Below, in pieces: positions 4,041 through 5,494 of a DNA stretch of 5,494 nt. Source of the stretch: an uncultured bacterium (GTDB lineage Bacteria > Patescibacteriota > Saccharimonadia > Saccharimonadales > Saccharimonadaceae); contig CALAKV010000012.1 of the NCBI GenBank assembly GCA_937922985.1, positions 1 to 5,494 on the forward strand. The letters are read 5' to 3'. Position 1 is the stretch's first letter. Every line of letters begins with the position of its first letter. The notes below the pieces were generated by a model. It saw nothing but the letters and a program-made list of their open reading frames with translations, did not search any database and was not told the origin of the DNA. The position numbers and the translations under genes are program-made.

Positions 4041-5494
4041 TTAAGCTTTATATTTCCTTAACCTATCAGCGGTTATAATAGTTAGTAAAGCTCCTACTAC
4101 TACCATTGTAATGTCTATGATGTTTTTGAACATTCCAGTATTTGGTGCTGAAATTTTAGTTACATCTTTATAGATATACGAGATAATGGTCTCTTTACTG
4201 CTAACGAATCCTTTAGTAGAACCTTCGGTGCGTTGTAATTTGTATGTACGACCATTTATTTCTAACGTATCTACAGGGGATGATTCGAAAGGATCACCTA
4301 TCTGAGATCCTGAACTCTTAAGAGTGTTGTCAGGTTTAATTGGCTTTCCATTTTTATCGAGGAATTTCTCGACAACTTTTTCACCTTTCTTCGGCTTATA
4401 TGTAAAGATAATTGTTTGATCACTATCTTTAACTTTTCCAATCTCAGGAGCTGAATTGTCGGACAGTTTGTCGAATACATACACTAGGCCATCTTTGGTG
4501 ATCTCTTTTGGTGGGTTGCAGGAATAGTCTGTACCAACTTGAGTGTTGGACTTATGGATCTCTTCGGTGTTTTTAATTTCTTTACCGTCTTGACCTACGA
4601 ACTTAGCCTCTACTTTTCCACCTTTCTTAGGCGAATATTTCACTTCAAAATTCTGAGACTTGTCTGAAACTTTTCCAGTAATTTCTTTAGTCTGAGACTT
4701 TATGGTGTAAACTAGACCTTTGTCATCAGTAATCTCTTCTGGTGGATTATACTTGAAAGGAGTTCCAATTTGATCGCCGTCTTTATGGATAGTTGATGAG
4801 TTATTGATAGGTGAATTATTGTTCTCATTTATAAAGTTAACAGTTACACTCTTACCAGCTTTTGGCTTATATTGATATATCACTTCTTTCGATGTGCTAT
4901 CAACCTTGCCTGATTTAGTACCAGATATAACCTTATCAAACATGTAAACTAATCCTGTACTGCTGGTTATTTCGGCATCTGGCTCATCATTATAGTCGGC
5001 GCCAACAGGAGTATTGGTGTTCTTAATAACTTTTGAGTTTTTGATACTCTGATTGTTTTGATCTACGTAACGTGCCATAACTTGACCGCCCTTTTTAGGT
5101 ACATAGCCATATATAATAGTCTGTTCATTTTCGGACACTCGGCCATTTTGCGGGGCAGAGTTAGGGAGAAGAGAGCTAAATACATATGTTATGCCATTAT
5201 GGACTATTTCAGGTTTAGGCGTACTTGAGTAAGTTGAACCAGATTGAGGGTCTTTTGGTGTTACTGACTCTGTTAGAATGGTTTCATTAGAGCCAATAAT
5301 TTTTGAGACCGCATTAACTGGTTTTCCTATTTTTGGCAAATATTCAAAGATTACAGTTTGTGGATCAGATGTAACTCTTCCGTTTTGAGGAGCACCCGAA
5401 GCTGAAACTTGTTTATAAATATACTTCAAACCATTATGTTCTATCTCTGGTTTTGGAGTTGTTGAATATTCGGTTCCAACTTGAGTTTTGTCTG
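4041..5494 (-). CDS. Cell-wall-anchored MucBP-like repeat surface protein (partial, 5' end outside window)
   Basis: This is the C-terminal 483 residues of a secreted surface protein. The frame is open to the window edge, so the true start and any signal peptide lie beyond 5494. An internal TTG at 5427-5429 should not be taken as the start, because the repeat pattern continues upstream of it. The protein is built of one partial and five complete tandem units of 75-79 residues. Each begins near G-x-x-V, has a D-x-N/D-G/N-x-x-I turn and a QVGTDY-like strand, and ends with E/QTIIF-x-YxPKKG. This resembles MucBP-type repeats of Gram-positive adhesins (family assignment by pattern only). The C-terminus is a sortase-type signal: APNTG, hydrophobic segment, basic tail. 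It converges on the ribosomal operon and has its own terminator. Three of its seven arginines after 5429 are AGA/AGG, unlike rpsC (2 of 23). A role in adhesion to host cells or mucus is inferred. Confidence 0.85.
   Translation of the reverse strand, partial: DKTQVGTEYSTTPKPEIEHNGLKYIYKQVSASGAPQNGRVTSDPQTVIFEYLPKIGKPVNAVSKIIGSNETILTESVTPKDPQSGSTYSSTPKPEIVHNGITYVFSSLLPNSAPQNGRVSENEQTIIYGYVPKKGGQVMARYVDQNNQSIKNSKVIKNTNTPVGADYNDEPDAEITSSTGLVYMFDKVISGTKSGKVDSTSKEVIYQYKPKAGKSVTVNFINENNNSPINNSSTIHKDGDQIGTPFKYNPPEEITDDKGLVYTIKSQTKEITGKVSDKSQNFEVKYSPKKGGKVEAKFVGQDGKEIKNTEEIHKSNTQVGTDYSCNPPKEITKDGLVYVFDKLSDNSAPEIGKVKDSDQTIIFTYKPKKGEKVVEKFLDKNGKPIKPDNTLKSSGSQIGDPFESSPVDTLEINGRTYKLQRTEGSTKGFVSSKETIISYIYKDVTKISAPNTGMFKNIIDITMVVVGALLTIITADRLRKYKA
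4044..4151 (-). other. C-terminal cell-wall sorting signal (SAPNTG variant)
   Basis: The motif APNTG is encoded at 4148-4134 and preceded by Ser. It is followed by MFKN, then a hydrophobic stretch of about 18 residues at 4121-4068 (IIDITMVVVGALLTIITA), and the charged tail DRLRKYKA at 4067-4044. This three-part layout is that of sortase substrates. The canonical LPxTG leucine is replaced by alanine. Only four residues separate the last repeat from the motif, so there is no long Pro-rich wall-spanning linker. Confidence 0.75.
4161..5492 (-). repeat. Tandem protein repeats, six units of about 78 residues
   Basis: Units read 5'-3' on the minus strand are: partial unit 0 at 5492-5328, unit 1 at 5327-5091 (79 aa), unit 2 at 5090-4857 (78 aa), unit 3 at 4856-4623 (78 aa), unit 4 at 4622-4386 (79 aa) and unit 5 at 4385-4161 (75 aa). 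Most boundaries fall at a YxPKKG-like linker. Units 0 and 1 share STPKPEI-HNG and SAPQNGRV blocks, and unit 4 has the related SAPEIGKV. DNA of corresponding blocks differs at many synonymous sites, so the array is not a recent duplication. Unit 5 is the most divergent and ends ISYIYKDV. Unit 4 holds the only cysteine (codon 4518-4520). Confidence 0.85.

Noticed and set aside
3975..4060. GGAGGT followed by a small + strand frame starting ATG at 4023
   Set aside because: The start is more than 40 bases from the GGAGGT, the frame is only 12 codons long, and it overlaps the minus-strand gene's 3' end.
4298..4480. Second minus-strand open frame of about 60 codons within the surface-protein gene
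   Set aside because: It is an out-of-frame shadow of a gene whose repeat pattern is clear in the main frame.
1..5494. Alternative genetic code with TGA as glycine (as in Gracilibacteria and Absconditabacteria)
   Set aside because: No gene in the window needs in-frame TGA read-through. All proteins are full length under the standard code, although no gene happens to use TGA as a stop.
4041..5494. CRISPR array or DNA-level tandem repeat
   Set aside because: The periodicity is about 235 bases and reflects protein repeats. The DNA copies are diverged and there are no short identical repeats with spacers.

Overview
The window holds the distal part of a bacterial S10/spc ribosomal protein operon on the + strand (positions 1-3754), facing the 3' end of a large minus-strand gene for a repeat-rich, wall-anchored surface protein (4041 to beyond 5494). 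The A+T-rich sequence, the ribosomal gene complement and the Gram-positive style C-terminal sorting signal suggest a Candidate Phyla Radiation bacterium, most likely Saccharibacteria (TM7). This is an inference from gene content. A low-GC Firmicute is the main alternative, but the absence of rpmC, the break after rpsH and the zinc-free S14 in the spc position fit it poorly. The standard genetic code works throughout: no gene needs an in-frame TGA, and the stops are TAA except for one TAG.

Region 1 (1-3754) reads rpsS (3' end only), rplV, rpsC, rplP, rpsQ, rplN, rplX, rplE, rpsN, rpsH. These encode S19, L22, S3, L16, S17, L14, L24, L5, S14 and S8. Six junctions share one base in a TAATG stop/start overlap, two are separated by a single base, and only rpsN-rpsH has a real gap (15 nt). 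The set is therefore one tightly coupled transcription and translation unit, with its promoter upstream of the window. Two departures from the usual bacterial order stand out. L29 (rpmC) is missing between rplP and rpsQ, and the block ends after rpsH instead of continuing to rplF-rplR-rpsE-rplO-secY.

Region 2 (3755-4040) is a convergent intergenic segment. It carries an intrinsic terminator just after rpsH and a second hairpin that pairs fully only in minus-strand RNA, just after the surface-protein gene. The A+T-rich stretch between them has no gene I can support.

Region 3 (4041-5494, minus strand) is the C-terminal part of a secreted protein. It has five complete and one partial tandem repeats of 75-79 residues resembling MucBP-type adhesin domains. 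These are followed by a sortase-like signal with the variant motif APNTG, a hydrophobic segment and a basic tail. Its start and signal peptide lie beyond the window. In an epibiotic or mucosal bacterium it is a plausible host-cell or mucosal adhesin, but that role is inferred.
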